From Takakia lepidozioides (lineage: Eukaryota > Streptophyta > Takakiopsida > Takakiales > Takakiaceae): 64,000 bases of DNA. The notes under the pieces were generated by a model. The model was not told the DNA's origin and did not search any database. It saw only the letters and a program-made list of their open reading frames with translations. The translations under genes and the position numbers were made by a program. This document shows positions 1 through 11,250 of the stretch, piece after piece (the stretch's first letter is position 1; every line of letters begins with the position of its first letter). The stretch is taken from contig CM060734.1 in assembly GCA_030704615.1 (NCBI GenBank), forward strand, positions 21,390,001-21,454,000, given 5' to 3'.

Positions 1-274
1 TGAAGTAGGGAAAATTAATCCGTACGCTTTCTTTTGGTTCCTTAAAGATGGGTTTCCATTAGGTGTAGTAGCTGTTTGTGTCGTTTTGATATTTAGTTGT
101 TGTGGCTGCTTGTAATGACTGACCAGGAGCTGAATAGGTAGACTATTGTTGTCGTGATTGAACACAAGCTGCAGCTGAAGGGGGGAAACGTGTGGATTTA
201 GTTTTGGCTTCATCATGAATGGCGCATCACCCAGAGTAGCAGCTGTAGCTGTTCTTGTTCTCCTCGATGTTTGA

Positions 275-1074
275 GTGTGGGGAGGTTGGAAGTCATGGAA
301 ACAAGGGGTTAAAGTTTATTTATGGGTCGTGGCAAGTCTGATTATTTTACATACTCGAATGCAGTTGCATTCATTTGTACATGTCTCTTCATTGGTGGCC
401 ATGGCTGCTAACCATCATTCGTGTCAACGAGAGGTTAAGGACACGATGGCGTTGGTGCTCAAAGCAATGAGTGATGCTGCCATGGTTCTTAAAGCGTCGC
501 CTTCCCGTGGGCAAGAAGCTCCTACAGACACCGGTAAATTACCTCCTGCCTCAACTATTGCTAGAAAGAGTCTAGGATCTGCATTTAAAGATGCAGAAGA
601 GGGGGGGGGTCACCTGCTGGGGGCCTTGCCGAGCCACCCAACGCAAAAGTAATTCCGCTCGAGTCCAAGGAGTGCGGTTCAGAACGTGAAGTAGAGGTTG
701 TATAGCTGGAGAGTAGCAAGAAGATGAAGGGAGGAGGCAAGGAAACGGGAGAAGCCCTTACAAAATGCTTTGGGGAAAGTGAAGTGGCATGCGCAATGCC
801 TGGTGGGACACATATAGCGTCTGATGATCCCAGTAAATCCAAAGATTCTGGTTCACAATGTAAGGAAAAGGTTGCAGAGATGGACAACAACAAGAGGGTG
901 AAGGGAGGAGCTAAGGAAAAAGGTAAAAGAAGAGGCGGGGTCCCGGTGAAGTTGAAAGCAGGGCAGACTCTGAACCTTTCCTCATCTGCAACTGCTTTGG
1001 AAAGTCAAGTTGCACAAGGGGAGAGTTATCAGGGAGGAAGGGTAAGGGTGGGGGGGGTGCAAAGAGGAAAATAG
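275..1074 (+). other. Possible remnant exons of a CACTA-type ORF1, unrecognised
   Basis: Two open stretches on the plus strand (275-652 and 724-1074) encode low-complexity, Lys/Gly/Ser-rich protein with no domain I recognise. They lie upstream of a segment at 1734-1973 that resembles the En/Spm ORF1 family and share its strand, so they may be earlier exons of that gene. Splice sites were not established. Bases 1-274 show nothing I can name. Confidence is low because low-complexity open frames arise by chance. Confidence 0.2.
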
Positions 1075-1733
1075 GTGGCAGAGCCCAGCAGCTGCCGTCT
1101 GATGGTGGTGAAGATGTCCCCACTCTAGAGGGCACCCACAGTATGGAGAGCAAACATTCCTCACCTGGCAAAGTACACCATTCAGAACAAGAGGTAATAT
1201 TTCTTCCTATCCATCAATTTATTACCTCAACGCATTCCTCTCTTAATGTTGGCTTGAAACAATGGAAAGGTATGTTGGTTGCCTTTGTTGGAGCTCATGG
1301 CAGGTGATGACAACTGATGACATTAGCTTGGATGGTTGCAGCACTGAGAGCCTTGGTAGCTACAAAGGGGGTTGATGTGAACAGTAGCATTTTTGCGCTT
1401 TGTACCATGTTGTCTGACTCATGGGTACGTGTTTTTTTGGGGGCAGAGGTCTGACTTACAATGCAAGGAACTGTGTGATGTACGGCCAACAACCAACCGG
1501 CCTGCAACTTGAAGACATGTCAGTGCTGCTTGGGTTGAGAGTGCCCCATCCGCAGCGGTAATTTGATCTCTCCTTGATGTTTGTAGTTTTCGAACATTGT
1601 GGTTTTATTGCAAGTACGTATTGTGGAGACTAGACTGTTCGTTTCATATGTTGGTGTGATTTGAAGTCTGAACTGTCGATATTTAAACTGCTGGTGTGTT
1701 GGCATGCAATTTAAGAAATGATACAAGGTCTAT

Positions 1734-1973
1734 TTGCGCAGCTTTAAGAAAGCACGTCTGGTTGTTGGTTGGGGCAAGGTTGTTGGGGTTTATGGCAAAG
1801 TGGGCTCGTTGCCAGATGGGTACTATAGTGTTGAAGTTGAAAATGCTATTGAGCCAACACACCTTATACCTTCTTGCAACACCGAGGCTTCTGATAGTGA
1901 GGTCACTTTGGGTGACATGGTAGGCACCACCGTTCTGTGGAACTACAAGTTCCTGAATTCATTCACGAAATGA
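1734..1973 (+). pseudogene. En/Spm (CACTA) ORF1-like C-terminal domain fragment
   Basis: The 79-residue frame begins with a basic stretch, runs through VGWGKVVGVYGKV, then SVEVENAI and a Pro-containing turn, and ends with VTLGDMVGTTVLWNYKFL before the stop. This order (V-G-x-G-K-V start, acidic middle, T-L/V-G-D-x-V-G-x-x-x-x-W end) is that of the small conserved domain found in plant En/Spm ORF1 (TNP1/TNPA-like) proteins. It lies on the same strand as the TNP2 transposase at 5.9-8.25 kb, so both may belong to one CACTA element later split by insertions. Only the last exon is recognised. Assignment is by pattern memory; a plant-specific unknown protein is the alternative. Confidence 0.35.
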
Positions 1974-2050
1974 TTCCGATGTTCTCTTGACATGTCCACA
2001 ATAGTGCTGGACCTAGCTGAAAAGCAAATTTTCCTTACTCAATGACTTAA

Positions 2051-2856
2051 CCCCTAATGGACGAGGCGACCCGTTTCGGGTCGCGTCAAAAATCATCCAC
2101 GATGGCAAATTGTTGGATGACCTTGGATGAAAAAACTTTCTGAACGAAAGTTGTGCACCTTGATGTCATGCACCTGCCCGTCTTTATGGCAAATTTTTTT
2201 AGTGTGCAGGGGTGCCCAAAATTGGTCGTCCAGCAGCTTTGACTTAGTGACGTGTCAGGCTGAAGGGGTGACAACAAGGCAAAAGTACAAATGGAAACAA
2301 ATGCAAATCTTTGCCTGAATTTTTGTTAGAATTCTGAATTTATTTTTGGAGGTAGTAGTTCATCATTCAAGAAACACTTTCACCGCAACAATTGTGATTC
2401 CAAGGAAATTTCGACCCCCTAAGCCTGAATTACATGTCATTTGAGCTTCATGGTGTGTTTTAACCCCCCTGTTTTTCCATACAAAGCAACCTTATCAAGA
2501 TTTTGGAATTCTGCTTTGAAATTTTGGGGCAACATGCTTTAGGTGCCACATAATTGGAATCTGGATGGGGTCTTGCGAGGAAAAAATATTTTGTCGATCC
2601 AATTTCCTGGTCAAACCATTTTTCCACTCTAAATTTGGAGTGTACCCCAAATTTGGGGCTTGCAAATTTCTTATAATCTTCGAAACGACATGGTGGAATG
2701 AGCTGAAATTTTCACAGAAGTTGGATGAAGTAGGTAGCCTCCCATTCATACGGTTCATCCCTGTGGATGTTAGTTTCCTGAGAGATATACCCTCATCCGT
2801 GAGGGTATGTCCTGTTTTGGAGGGGGCCCACCAAAAACTGCCTCGTCCATTAGGGG
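2051..2856. mobile_element. 806-bp MITE with 17-bp perfect TIRs and TTAA flanks
   Basis: The element starts CCCCTAATGGACGAGGC at 2051 and ends with its exact reverse complement at 2840-2856. Both ends are flanked directly by TTAA (2047-2050 and 2857-2860), the expected target-site duplication. There is no transposase inside; the open frames on both strands (2495-2962 minus, 2565-2957 plus) run across or near the terminus and look like chance. C-rich termini beside a TTAA duplication fit piggyBac-type integration. A 3-bp TAA/TTA duplication of a PIF/Harbinger MITE with one base moved into the TIR is the alternative. The interior is AT-rich with several TTGGATGA-type words. Confidence 0.8.
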
Positions 2857-2860
2857 TTAA

Positions 2861-4240
2861 CTTGGGTAGTGATCTATGGATATGGCAACATGGGCCCTCA
2901 TGCTCGATGTGGCCAAAACTTGTTTTGCAAAACACTCTTGATATAAGCCAGTTTTGAGCCATCTAAATGTTCCGGGTTCCTGCCATGTATTTGTATTCTA
3001 TGTTTTGTTGTATTTGCAAGATATTTTCAATACAGTGCAGCGAATCAAAAAATTTAAATACAAAACCCACTAATTTACATATATATACATATAAAAAATA
3101 AAAAATAAAAATAAAATAACAGAATCCACAAAAATAAAAACAAACAAATATTAAACAAAAAGCCTCCCTAATTTCAAAATATATTTAAATATATTATATA
3201 TACATAGTTTTAATCTCTATGTATACACCCCAGAGTGAAATATATTTATTAAAATATGTCCTCTTTTATTGCTTCACAGTAAAATACTACATTATACACA
3301 GTCAAGCGAACTCACTATCACTGACTCACAGTCAAACCGTATACTAAAAATCATGGCACACAGTCATTATGTTCCACTGATACAGTCATAGTATAGTAGA
3401 AGATATATACCATGCTACTCCACAGTACTTCACTTTACTATATACAGTAGCCTTCCACGCAAAATAGTAATAATTTCAGTAGTTTGAGTAGACTACAATC
3501 ACTTAAAGTCAAACATGTCATCCCGTACTTTACTACACGTCATACTTCAGTTAAACCACTTTATTTGATGTCCTCACACTGAGGTTAAGCCATTGCACGT
3601 CATACGTCCACGTCATACTTCAGTTAAACTACGTTACTTCACGTCATTCATCCACGTCATACGACTGTAGAACCACTTCACTACACGTCATGCATCCACC
3701 TTATAATTCAGTTAAGCCACTTTACTACACGTCATAGCCACGTCATAGCCACGTCGCATCCACGTCATACTGTACTGCCTACACGTTGCCCCTAGGTTTC
3801 ACTGTCACATTTCACTGTCAGAACCTGGCATCTGGATTCGACTGCTTGACTGAAACAACTTGACCTTTGTCACGCATATTCGACTATGGAGGCTGGGAGT
3901 AAAAATGTCGCAAACGACTAAAAAATGAGTCAAATACAGAGTCAAAAAGCCCAGCTTGTATTGCAGTGCGACTAGGATTTCAATCAGTAGCAACGTAGTA
4001 CATAGACAATGTGGATTTTTGTTGTACCTTGAATTTCTAGAACACACTGATAATACTCCGCCAATTTTGTATATGCACCAATTTTGTTAATACGCATGTG
4101 CGGCACCTGCCAATATCAATTGCATGAACAACGTTTTCTTCACATTTTCACTCATGTGATGGGGAAGAAGTGGTTCACCCTGTAAGCAAATTTACAATGG
4201 TATCATATTTGGTCATGACGTGTATGTGGGTATCTGCAAT
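2861..4240. other. Gene-free stretch: AT-rich tract and degenerate CACGTCAT repeats
   Basis: From about 3000 to 3250 the sequence is very AT-rich, with A-runs and AATAAA-like words. From about 3400 to 3790 short degenerate units recur, with words such as TTACTACACGTCAT, CCACGTCATA and CAGTTAAACCACTT every 20-50 bp. Short repeats of this kind are common in subterminal regions of CACTA elements, but no CACTA terminus was found. 3790-4240 shows nothing I can name. Confidence 0.5.
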
Positions 4241-4249
4241 TAACTCAGA

Positions 4250-4740
4250 AAGTTTCAGAACAAGGAAAATTGATGTGAACCATTGAACAACATACCCACA
4301 AAGTTCTCGAAGCACAAAATAATTCATGTGGATGGGGAACTATTGACCTCGTATTAGTCCGAGACCTGTGAGACGGTCCATGCCCAAGTTTCAAAGCAAA
4401 CAAAAACCATTTGGATGGGCAACCATCCATTGGCCCATTGAACAAATTTCGATTGATCTCATATTACTCTGGGACCTGTCAAATGGTACAATGAACATAC
4501 TGGGAAAGTCTCGAATCGAATCAAAATCATTTGGATGGGCAACCATCCGATGAGCCATTGAACAAATTTCGATTGATCTCATATTACTCTGGGACCTCTT
4601 AGATGGTAGATTGAACATACTGGGAAAGTCTCAAAGTGAACCAAAATCATTTGGATGGGCAACCATCCATTGAGCCATTGAATGAATTTCGATTGATGTC
4701 ATATCAGTCCGGGACCTGTGAGAGGGTGTACCAAACGTAC
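4250..4740. repeat. Tandem repeat, ~120-bp unit, about four copies
   Basis: The words CATTTGGATGGGCAACCATC (about 4404, 4523, 4643) and TTTCGATTGATCTCATATTA recur at a 119-120 bp period. The first copy is partial or diverged. The open frames across the array are by-products of the repeat. The words TTGGATGGGCAACCATCCA are themselves partly palindromic. Confidence 0.75.
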
Positions 4741-4959
4741 TGGTGCCGAATTTCCATCCATGGTGGTTTCATCCAGCCCCGTATAGGATGTAAATGCGCC
4801 GCCATCCGCAACAACATCTGCAATTTCTCTTGGCGCAAGCAAGTCCTTCTTGGAAAGCCATATTTTGAGTGAAGGGGATTCTGAACTTCCAATTCTCTGT
4901 CACGCCTGGAGACCATCTTCCATTCGGTGCCCACTTACCATCCCAAAGAATCTTCTAAA

Positions 4960-5245
4960 GGATATGGGGAAGTCTGTGCCAACTTCCCATCTCAAAATGA
5001 GGCCTGAAGGCCATGTTGAATTTGGTGCCGACTTACCATTCGAAATGTACTTCTTCCACTCATTAGAGAAGTCTGTGCCGACTTCCCGAACCCGCAACAA
5101 CTGTACGGACCATGGAGAAGTCTGTGCAGACTTCCCAAACCCTATACAACTGTGCGGGCCATCGCGAAGGTTGTGCCGACTTGTCATTTTCTGAGTGTCT
5201 TGTCCAGCACACATGTCCAATTCTGCGCCGACTTCCCATATTAAG
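4960..5245. repeat. Short-hairpin repeats GAAGTC-N6-GACTTC
   Basis: The word GAAGTCTGTGCCGACTTCCC and variants (GCAGACTTCCC, GTGCCGACTTGTC, GTGCCAACTTCCC) recur about six times at uneven 50-90 bp spacing. Each full copy is an inverted repeat of GAAGTC arms around a 6-bp loop. No protein-coding signal was recognised. The following stretch to 5900 also shows nothing I can name. Confidence 0.55.
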
Positions 5246-5902
5246 CCATGTAATTTTCCACGGTTATAGAAACCCCACCTATTACCATGGGTACGTTCAC
5301 GTGGCTGCAACCACGGTTTCCTGCCTGCAAATCGTTGCCGACTTGCGGAAGTGCCAACGCCGCCGAACCTGTCTTGCATGCCGAACCGACAGTTTGTGCT
5401 CTAAGGCGTTTTGGGCCCATAAACACCCCCGAGATTGAGTGTTTTGGAGGGAACATTCTCTAAAAATTCCACTTTATTTTTGGGTGCTCACTGCTCATAG
5501 AAAAACCACCCCCACTGGAAGTCCTGTCCTTCCATTCCATGTTCTACCTCTGGTCTGAACCGTGGTATCTATCCTATCTGAAAGTAATTGCTCTTGCCTC
5601 AAGCATCGCCACCTTCTGTGACTGCACTAGCACTGTTTGATAAACATACTAGAACTGTAACCATCGCCACGGGCAGTCCACTGACACTGAGGACTGTCAC
5701 ATACAATGCAAGGATGAGGGGCAAGAATTGGGTAGGTGTCAAGCAAAGAGGGAAGAACACAGAACCCACATGTGTGAAGACTTTGAATTCACCTTCGGAA
5801 TGATACCAGTAAGGCAGTTACTGCTAGCATCGCTACATTGACCACCAGAAGGACAAGCCATTAAGGTTACCTCATTCCAGTAATCATGGTAGATGATACT
5901 GG

Positions 5903-8253
5903 TTGGGCCTGACATTGGATGGATTGAATCCCTTCTCTGACAAGAGGTCAACTTGGTCTACATGGCCGGTGGTACTTCTAAACTATAACATACCCCCCTG
6001 GCTTACAGTCAAGAAATTCTTCATGATGCTATCACTCATAATTCCTGGCCCTAACAGCGTTGTGAATGAGAACATTGACGTATACCTGCAACCTTTACTT
6101 GAGGAGTTGTTGGAATTATGGGAAGGGGTGCCTTGTGTGGATGCAACTATGACGGGGCTCGGTAACATGCATTTCTGGTTGAGGGCAGTACTAATGTGGA
6201 CAATCCAAGATTTTCTAGCATATGGGCTGATTTCAGGATATTCATGAAGGGCTACAAAGCCTGCCCCCCTTGTGGGCCTGATCTGGACTCAAGGCACTCT
6301 GGGCACTTGAAAAAGCACGTTTACCTTGGCCACCGGCGGTACACTAAGCGCCATCATCCCTACAGAAGGACTGCAACTGCCTTTGATGGCACTATAGAGA
6401 GGCACGACCCCCCTCCTCTTGTAACTCCAGCTGAAATCTTGGAGAGAGCCCTTGAGACACAAAATTATATGGAGATCACAGGTCGGAGCTATGACGATAA
6501 GCGTTGCCTTGCCAAGCGCCATGGTGTGAAGAGGAGATCTTGTTTGTGGGACCTCCCATACTGGAAGGTGAGCAATGAACCAGCCTTGCCTCCCACGTCA
6601 TGCAAGTTGATTATATTATGGTGGATGGGATTTTTTGAGTTGTGTGTTGTGTCTTCATTTATTAGAGTTCTCACATTAGGTTGATCTTTGTGCTTCTTCT
6701 CAACGCAGGACTTGCCTATTCGTCATACACTTGACGTTATGCACTGTGAGAAAAACCTCATAGAGAACGTCATGAAGACAATTTTTGGAGAGAAAGACAC
6801 CTTAGGGGTGCGGAAAGACATGGAGGCAATGCGGATCCGACAACACCTGTGGCCTGTTCAAGAGCCTGGAAGACAGCCTGGGCAAACCAGGGAGGTATTG
6901 CCTGATGCCCCCTATGTTTTCAGTTCATTTGAGATGTTTGCCTTTCTACGGGGATTGGGGACGTTGAAAGTACCAACAGGCTATGCGGGGGCCTTCAAAA
7001 AGCACATGACTAGAAACAAGTTAGGGTCCACGAAGTCCCATGACTACCATGTCATGATGCAACAAATTTTTCCAGTGGTCAATCGCAATCTACTAAAACC
7101 TGGTGTGAGGAAAGCAGTCATGTCTCTTAGCCGCGTGTTCGGAGAGATTTGTGCAAAGGTCTGGGACCCTTCCCGCATCAACAAGCTGAGGGAAGATGCG
7201 GTACTAACCATGTGCATGTTAGAGAAGGAATTCCCCCCTTCCTTCTTTGATGTGATGACCCACCTACCGATTCATTTAGTGGACGAGCTAGACATATGTG
7301 GGCCTGTGGGGACAAGGTGGTGCTATCCCATGGAACGATACATAGGTGACCTCAAGGGGTATGTGCGCAACAAAGCTAGGCCTGAGGGCAGCATGGCGAG
7401 GGGTTACATCATAGATGAAGCACTTGGGTTCTGTACTGAATACCTTGCGCAATACCGCCACAGTAGACGTCGTGTGTGGGACCAAGAGGAGGACCCCGGG
7501 GTAAGTGGGGAGGTGTTACAAGGTAGTGGGCAGAAAAAGGATATTTCACCTTTGTTGAGGGATCTAGCCCATACCTATGTGCTGCCGAACACTGATGTAG
7601 TTGCTCCATACAGGCGAGGCTATGAGGTAGAGAAAGAAATCGCCCTTTTTGAAAGACAGCAGATTCCACCTTTTGAGGAGTGGTTCCAGATAACAGTTGA
7701 CAATCAGGTGAGGGATGGGGTGGATGTGGAAGAAGATGTGAGGCGGCTATCTTTGCAACCGTTATTGACTGTCCAGTCATACAAGGGGATGAAGGCATAT
7801 GGGAACCATTATAGGAAAACATTCAGGGATGGACGTTCGCATGCAACATTTGATTCTGGAGTAAGTTCAGTTTTTGAGCAAGAAGGCAATGCTACAACTG
7901 ATTTGAATCCCACCTTGGCATCTATCAAGTATGTGGGAGTCATTGATGAGATATTGGAATTTAATTACGGAACCTTACACCCTGTTCTGTTCAAGTGTAA
8001 GTGGGTGAAGGCATGCATGACAGGTCGCCATGCATCCATGGTCGTGGATTCTGATGGATTCTTGCGGGTGGATGTTTCACAAACTCTGCCAGAGACTGAG
8101 CAACCATTCATTTACCCCTCGCAAGTGGATCAGGTTTTTTTCTATGATGACGATAACCATCGGCCTCAATGGAAAGTTGTCTTTCAAGAAGACCCACGAG
8201 CTCAACGGACTGTCATGGTACGTGAAGCCGATGAAGTGGTGCAGAGGGAGTGA
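5903..8253 (+). pseudogene. CACTA (En/Spm) TNP2-type transposase, frameshifted
   Basis: TNP2-family transposase catalyses cut-and-paste movement of CACTA elements. The first part (5903-6240) has the family block with LDGLNPFSD, STWPVVLLNYNIPPWL and DVYLQPLLEELLELW, ending in WTIQDFLAYG and SGYS. A one-base frameshift near 6241 moves the frame to KGYKACPPC and a His/Cys segment. A good intron follows: donor AAG|GTGAGC after 6567, acceptor GCAG before 6709, joining PYWK to DLPIRHTLDVMHCEKN, the family's most characteristic motif. The long exon 6709-8253 carries the DUF4218 block (LPIHLVDEL, GPVGTRWCYPMERYIGDLKG, ARPEGSMARGYI) and a C-terminal DUF4216 block (LFKCKWV, SQVDQVFFYDD). The N-terminal part before 5903 was not recognised. 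Overall it is a near-complete pseudogene. Confidence 0.88.
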
Positions 8254-8320
8254 GGCTGCATTGGGTGCATTGGGTGCATAGGGGGCATTGGGTGCATTTG
8301 GGTGCATTGGGAGGGGGGAG
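8254..8320 (+). repeat. (GCATTGGGT)n microsatellite
   Basis: Directly after the transposase stop, the 9-base unit GCATTGGGT repeats about six times with small length changes, followed by a G-rich run. Slippage repeat, no coding meaning inferred. Confidence 0.8.
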
Positions 8321-8484
8321 GGGGAGGGGAACATGGCTGCGTTGGGCAGATACTGTGGGTTCAATCCCCACCCATGTCAAGGGCAATCAAATCAGGTGTT
8401 GATGTGCAGGTAGATTTAGGAGAACCTGACATGGCTTGATGTTGTCATAGAGGGCAACTGCTGAGGAGGTGGGGATGCGACAAT

Positions 8485-8760
8485 ATGAAGCCCAACCACA
8501 TCACGTTTGTTTGTGTTTGCAATGCTCCTGCAAGTCTGGGAGCCCTAGAAAAGGGTAAAGAGGTCCATGGTGACATCGTCAAAGCTGAAATTGTGCCAGA
8601 TGTCGTTCTGAGCACTGCCCTGGTGGACATGTATGCCAAATGTGGGTGCATTAAGGATGCAAAGGGAGTTTTGAACATTATGGCTGAACAAGATGTAGTG
8701 TCATGGAACGCGATGCTTGCAGGGTATGCACAACAGGGGCACGGGATGGAGGCTTTTTGG
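8485..8760 (+). pseudogene. PPR (PLS-class) protein gene fragment
   Basis: Pentatricopeptide repeat proteins bind organellar RNA. The frame from 8485 reads as typical plant PLS repeats: KPNHITFVCVCNA, LGALEKGKEVHGDIVK, PDVVLSTALVDMYAKCGC, DAKGVLNIM, then DVVSWNAMLAGYAQQGHG. That is about two and a half repeats, without the N-terminal targeting peptide or the C-terminal E/DYW domains. After about 8750 the match ends abruptly. It lies 230 bp downstream of a CACTA transposase and 160 bp upstream of an eIF4A fragment on the other strand, suggesting gene-fragment capture by the transposon. A full PPR gene truncated by insertions is the alternative. Confidence 0.85.
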
Positions 8761-8962
8761 AGACCTTCTGTGACATGTATGGACGCAGTGGACAGATGAG
8801 GTGGAGCTAGGCAGAAATAAGCGCAAGAGGAGGGCTAGCCCCCCGTGTACATGGTTGTAGGATATCTGTGATAGCGGTGTGGGGTACTTGAGGGGGCATA
8901 CGCCACGAAGGTACTGTTTGGAAAAGGATGTGCCCAGCCATCTCAAGTTTTTTTTGTATTTC

Positions 8963-9091
8963 ATAAATGCCCCTCAGGAAATTCTCACGGAGGCCCATAG
9001 CATCAAAGGTTTCATGGACCTCCTCCAATGTAGAAATGAAATCATCGCCCTCTCCGCTGAAGATGGACTCCATCTTGGCGTCATACTGGCG
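8963..9091 (-). pseudogene. eIF4A N-terminal exon fragment
   Basis: eIF4A is the DEAD-box RNA helicase of cap-dependent translation initiation. The minus strand encodes RQYDAKM, a Glu/Asp-rich linker, then EEVHETFDAMGLRENFLRG followed by IY. This is the region just before the Q-motif of eIF4A, and the frame loses similarity after IY, where the Q-motif would begin; that fits the end of an exon. No helicase motifs follow within the window. The fragment is on the strand opposite the neighbouring PPR fragment and transposase. I read it as a captured or retained exon piece, not a functional gene. Confidence 0.8.
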
Positions 9092-9299
9092 AGGGGGGCT
9101 GCTATTGAATGAGCGGCATGAGCATGAGCGGAAAAAAAAATAAACATGAGCGGACCATTGTGTGTCCACGGAAATAGGGGTAGGAGGCACGGAAATAGGG
9201 TCATGTGAAGTTGGAATGTGGCACCATTGGACTCGTCATAGCAATGAAATGCAACATTTTATTGCAAATTTTGTGGCGAGCCATATCTATACAACTGTC

Positions 9300-9570
9300 C
9301 TAACTGTCATAGCCGGAATGGGAACTACTATCCTCCTCTCCTACACCCTTCGAGGAACTTGCCCCACCTGCCTCCTCATCCCCCTCATCCCCTGACATCT
9401 GAGATGCATCACTTCCACTATGCCTCTCAAAAATACCGTCCTCTCCTTGGGGAACTGTCCACCTCACCTCCTGGGAATCTTCTCCCTCTTCTCCCCCACT
9501 TTCCTCAGCAGAATCCAAGACAAATCTACGAGCCTGACGAGCTCTAATAGCTGCTGCCTCGGAAATGGCT
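9300..9570 (-). other. Coding-like acidic C-terminal exon, unrecognised
   Basis: The minus strand is open and encodes AAAIRARQARRFVLDSAEES followed by a long Asp/Glu/Ser/Gly-rich tail ending in a stop at 9300. Composition and clean frame suggest the last exon of a real protein. The upstream part of the same frame (9570-9878) falls in repeats and is not credible. It could be the 3' end of the broken gene whose other pieces lie at 10.6-14.6 kb, or a transposon protein tail. I do not recognise a family. Confidence 0.35.
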
Positions 9571-10560
9571 AAGTCCCAGGGGTGGCCTTGCCCGAATCTG
9601 GAAATGCGGCGCCATTTTTCCAGAGTCGGATACAGGCACTCATGGGACAGCCGTTTTGGGCCCCAACTTGGATATATGGTGCCGAATTTCCAGTCTGGGG
9701 GGCCAAAATGGCTAAGTCCCCGAGTACCTTCCGATGTCATGGGACTTAGCTGTTTTGGGCCCCAAGCATCCATAGGGCGCCGAATTTCCAGTGTGCGGCC
9801 GGAAATGGCCAAGTTCCAGGGGTGGCCTTGCCCGAATCTGAAATGCGGCGCCATTTTTCTAGAGTCGGATACAAGCACTCATGGGACTTAGCCATTTTGG
9901 GCCCCAACCTGGATATATGGCGCCGCCAGTGTGTGGCCAGAGATGGCTAAGTCCCAGGGGTGGCCTTGCCCGAATCTGGAAATGCGGCGCCATTTTTCCA
10001 GAGTCGGATACATGCACTCATACCACAAAAAGTTCGAAAATTAAAACACCTGAGAGGCGATGAGGATTCTGATACAACTGTTTCTTCACCGAATTCTTTT
10101 GACATGGGAGAAGACTATGCAATTCAGATGGCAGAGAAGAAGCGACGGGGGTCTCCTATGCCGGAAAGGTTACCTCGATATCAGCCTCCAGAGGGCCTCA
10201 CTTATCCAGGTAGTGATCAACCATCTCCGTCAACCAGAGACAGACCTTGGGCTCGTACGACACAGCCAACACAGCCGTCACAGTCGTCACAGCAGACACA
10301 GCCGACACAGCCAACACAGCCCGTCACAGTCGACACAGCCAACACAGTCGTCACAGTCGTCACAGCCGACACAGCCAACACAGCCGTCATAGTCGTCACA
10401 GCAGACACAGCCGACACAGCCGGCCCCCACCTAGATATATGGTGCCGAATTTCCAGTCTGGGGGGCCAAAATGGCTAAGTCCCCGAGTAGTTTCCGATGT
10501 CATGGGACTTAGCCGTTTTGGGCCCCAAGCTGGATTTAGGCACTCATGGAACTTAGCCGC
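9565..10560. repeat. Composite repeats with imperfect GGCGCC palindromes
   Basis: The block GGTGGCCTTGCCCGAATCTG followed by AAATGCGGCGCCATTTTTC occurs near 9578, 9818 and 9958. The block GGTGCCGAATTTCCAGTCTG followed by GGGGGCCAAAATGGCTAAGT occurs near 9678 and 10442. The words GGAAATNCGGCGCCATTTTTCC are imperfect palindromes with the same GGCGCC core and AAAT/ATTT flanks as the large array at 15.35-18.45 kb, so the two loci may be related. Between 10060 and 10250 a short unique stretch is open on plus but unrecognised. Confidence 0.65.
10255..10425. repeat. CACAGCC / CACAGTCGT minisatellite
   Basis: Units of 9-10 bp built on CACAG followed by CC, TCGT or CCAA run for about 170 bp. The locus sits inside the composite repeats and interrupts one copy. 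The His/Ser- and Thr/Ala-rich frames through it are artefacts. A related, looser array lies at 11130-11250. Confidence 0.8.
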
Positions 10561-10639
10561 TCATGGGACAACCATTTTCACGCCAAAGAATTGGGCGACA
10601 TAGAAAATGGGTACGAATGTAATAAGAGCCCAGGAGGTT

Positions 10640-10880
10640 TACCTGTATAGAAGGCACATTGCCGCTTTGTCCGCGTTCGGCTGATAAGAGAACTCGTGAC
10701 TCCTGCGGGCATGCGGCATCTCTCGATAGAATAGGTCGGTTTTGAATGGCAGAAAGTACCTCGTCACATAGTCGGTGAGGTTCTCTGCTCCTGCCACTAT
10801 CTTCAGCTTGAACTGGTGGGCTTGGGTGTCCAGCTGCTCTTGCGCATTTGTGGTGACCTGCGGACAGTCCCCATCAGTCA
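10640..10880 (-). other. Coding-like exon, unrecognised
   Basis: The minus strand encodes an uninterrupted stretch with credible composition: a Gln-rich start, then FKLKIVAGAENLTDYVTRYF, LPFKTDLFYREMPHARRSHE and DKAAMCLLYR, after which the frame closes at a possible splice site. It may belong to the same broken gene as the coding-like pieces at 12653-14587 on the same strand. No domain recognised. Confidence 0.35.
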
Positions 10881-11129
10881 GCATTCTTCAAGAAATGCCG
10901 GAAATCTACGTGATACAATAGGGGAAGCACCAAAAAAGCTCGAAAATAACCTGAAACACACCATGTCATGCGGTTCATCCAGAGGTCGAATGTGGGGTCG
11001 GACAGTTTGTCAGGTTTTGCGAAGCTCTATATGTCCCGAATACTCTGAGACCCATTCCAGATTTGGAGCCACCGGGTCTGTCGAGCCAACGTGGATATTA
11101 GTAAGCGAAATAAAGTAAGGGAACACATT

Positions 11130-11250
11130 GTTGCATGAAGAGTCCGGCACAGCCACACAGCCATTCACAGCCCGACACAGCCAAACACAGTCGCACAGCC
11201 AGTCACAGCCCGTCACAGTTTCACACAGCCAGTCACAGCTTGACACAGCT
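11130..11250. repeat. Second CACAG-type minisatellite
   Basis: CACAGCC, CACAGTC and CACAGCTTGA words repeat irregularly for about 110 bp. It resembles the array at 10255-10425 but is more degenerate. From 11260 to 11820 I see no gene or repeat; the stretch is mildly AT-rich single-copy-looking DNA. Confidence 0.6.

Noticed and set aside
2495-2962. 155-residue minus frame across the MITE end
   Set aside because: Crosses the element boundary and overlaps an equally long frame on the other strand.
8329-8376. tRNA-like element: GGGTTCAATCCCC T-arm/B-box with ACATGG and CCATGT at the outer ends
   Set aside because: Only about 47 bases; anticodon and D arms are missing, A-box is poor. Could be a relic of a tRNA-derived SINE but not enough to call.
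10217-10603. His/Ser-rich and Val/Thr-rich frames in the CACAG minisatellite
   Set aside because: Products of a 9-10 bp repeat, open on both strands.
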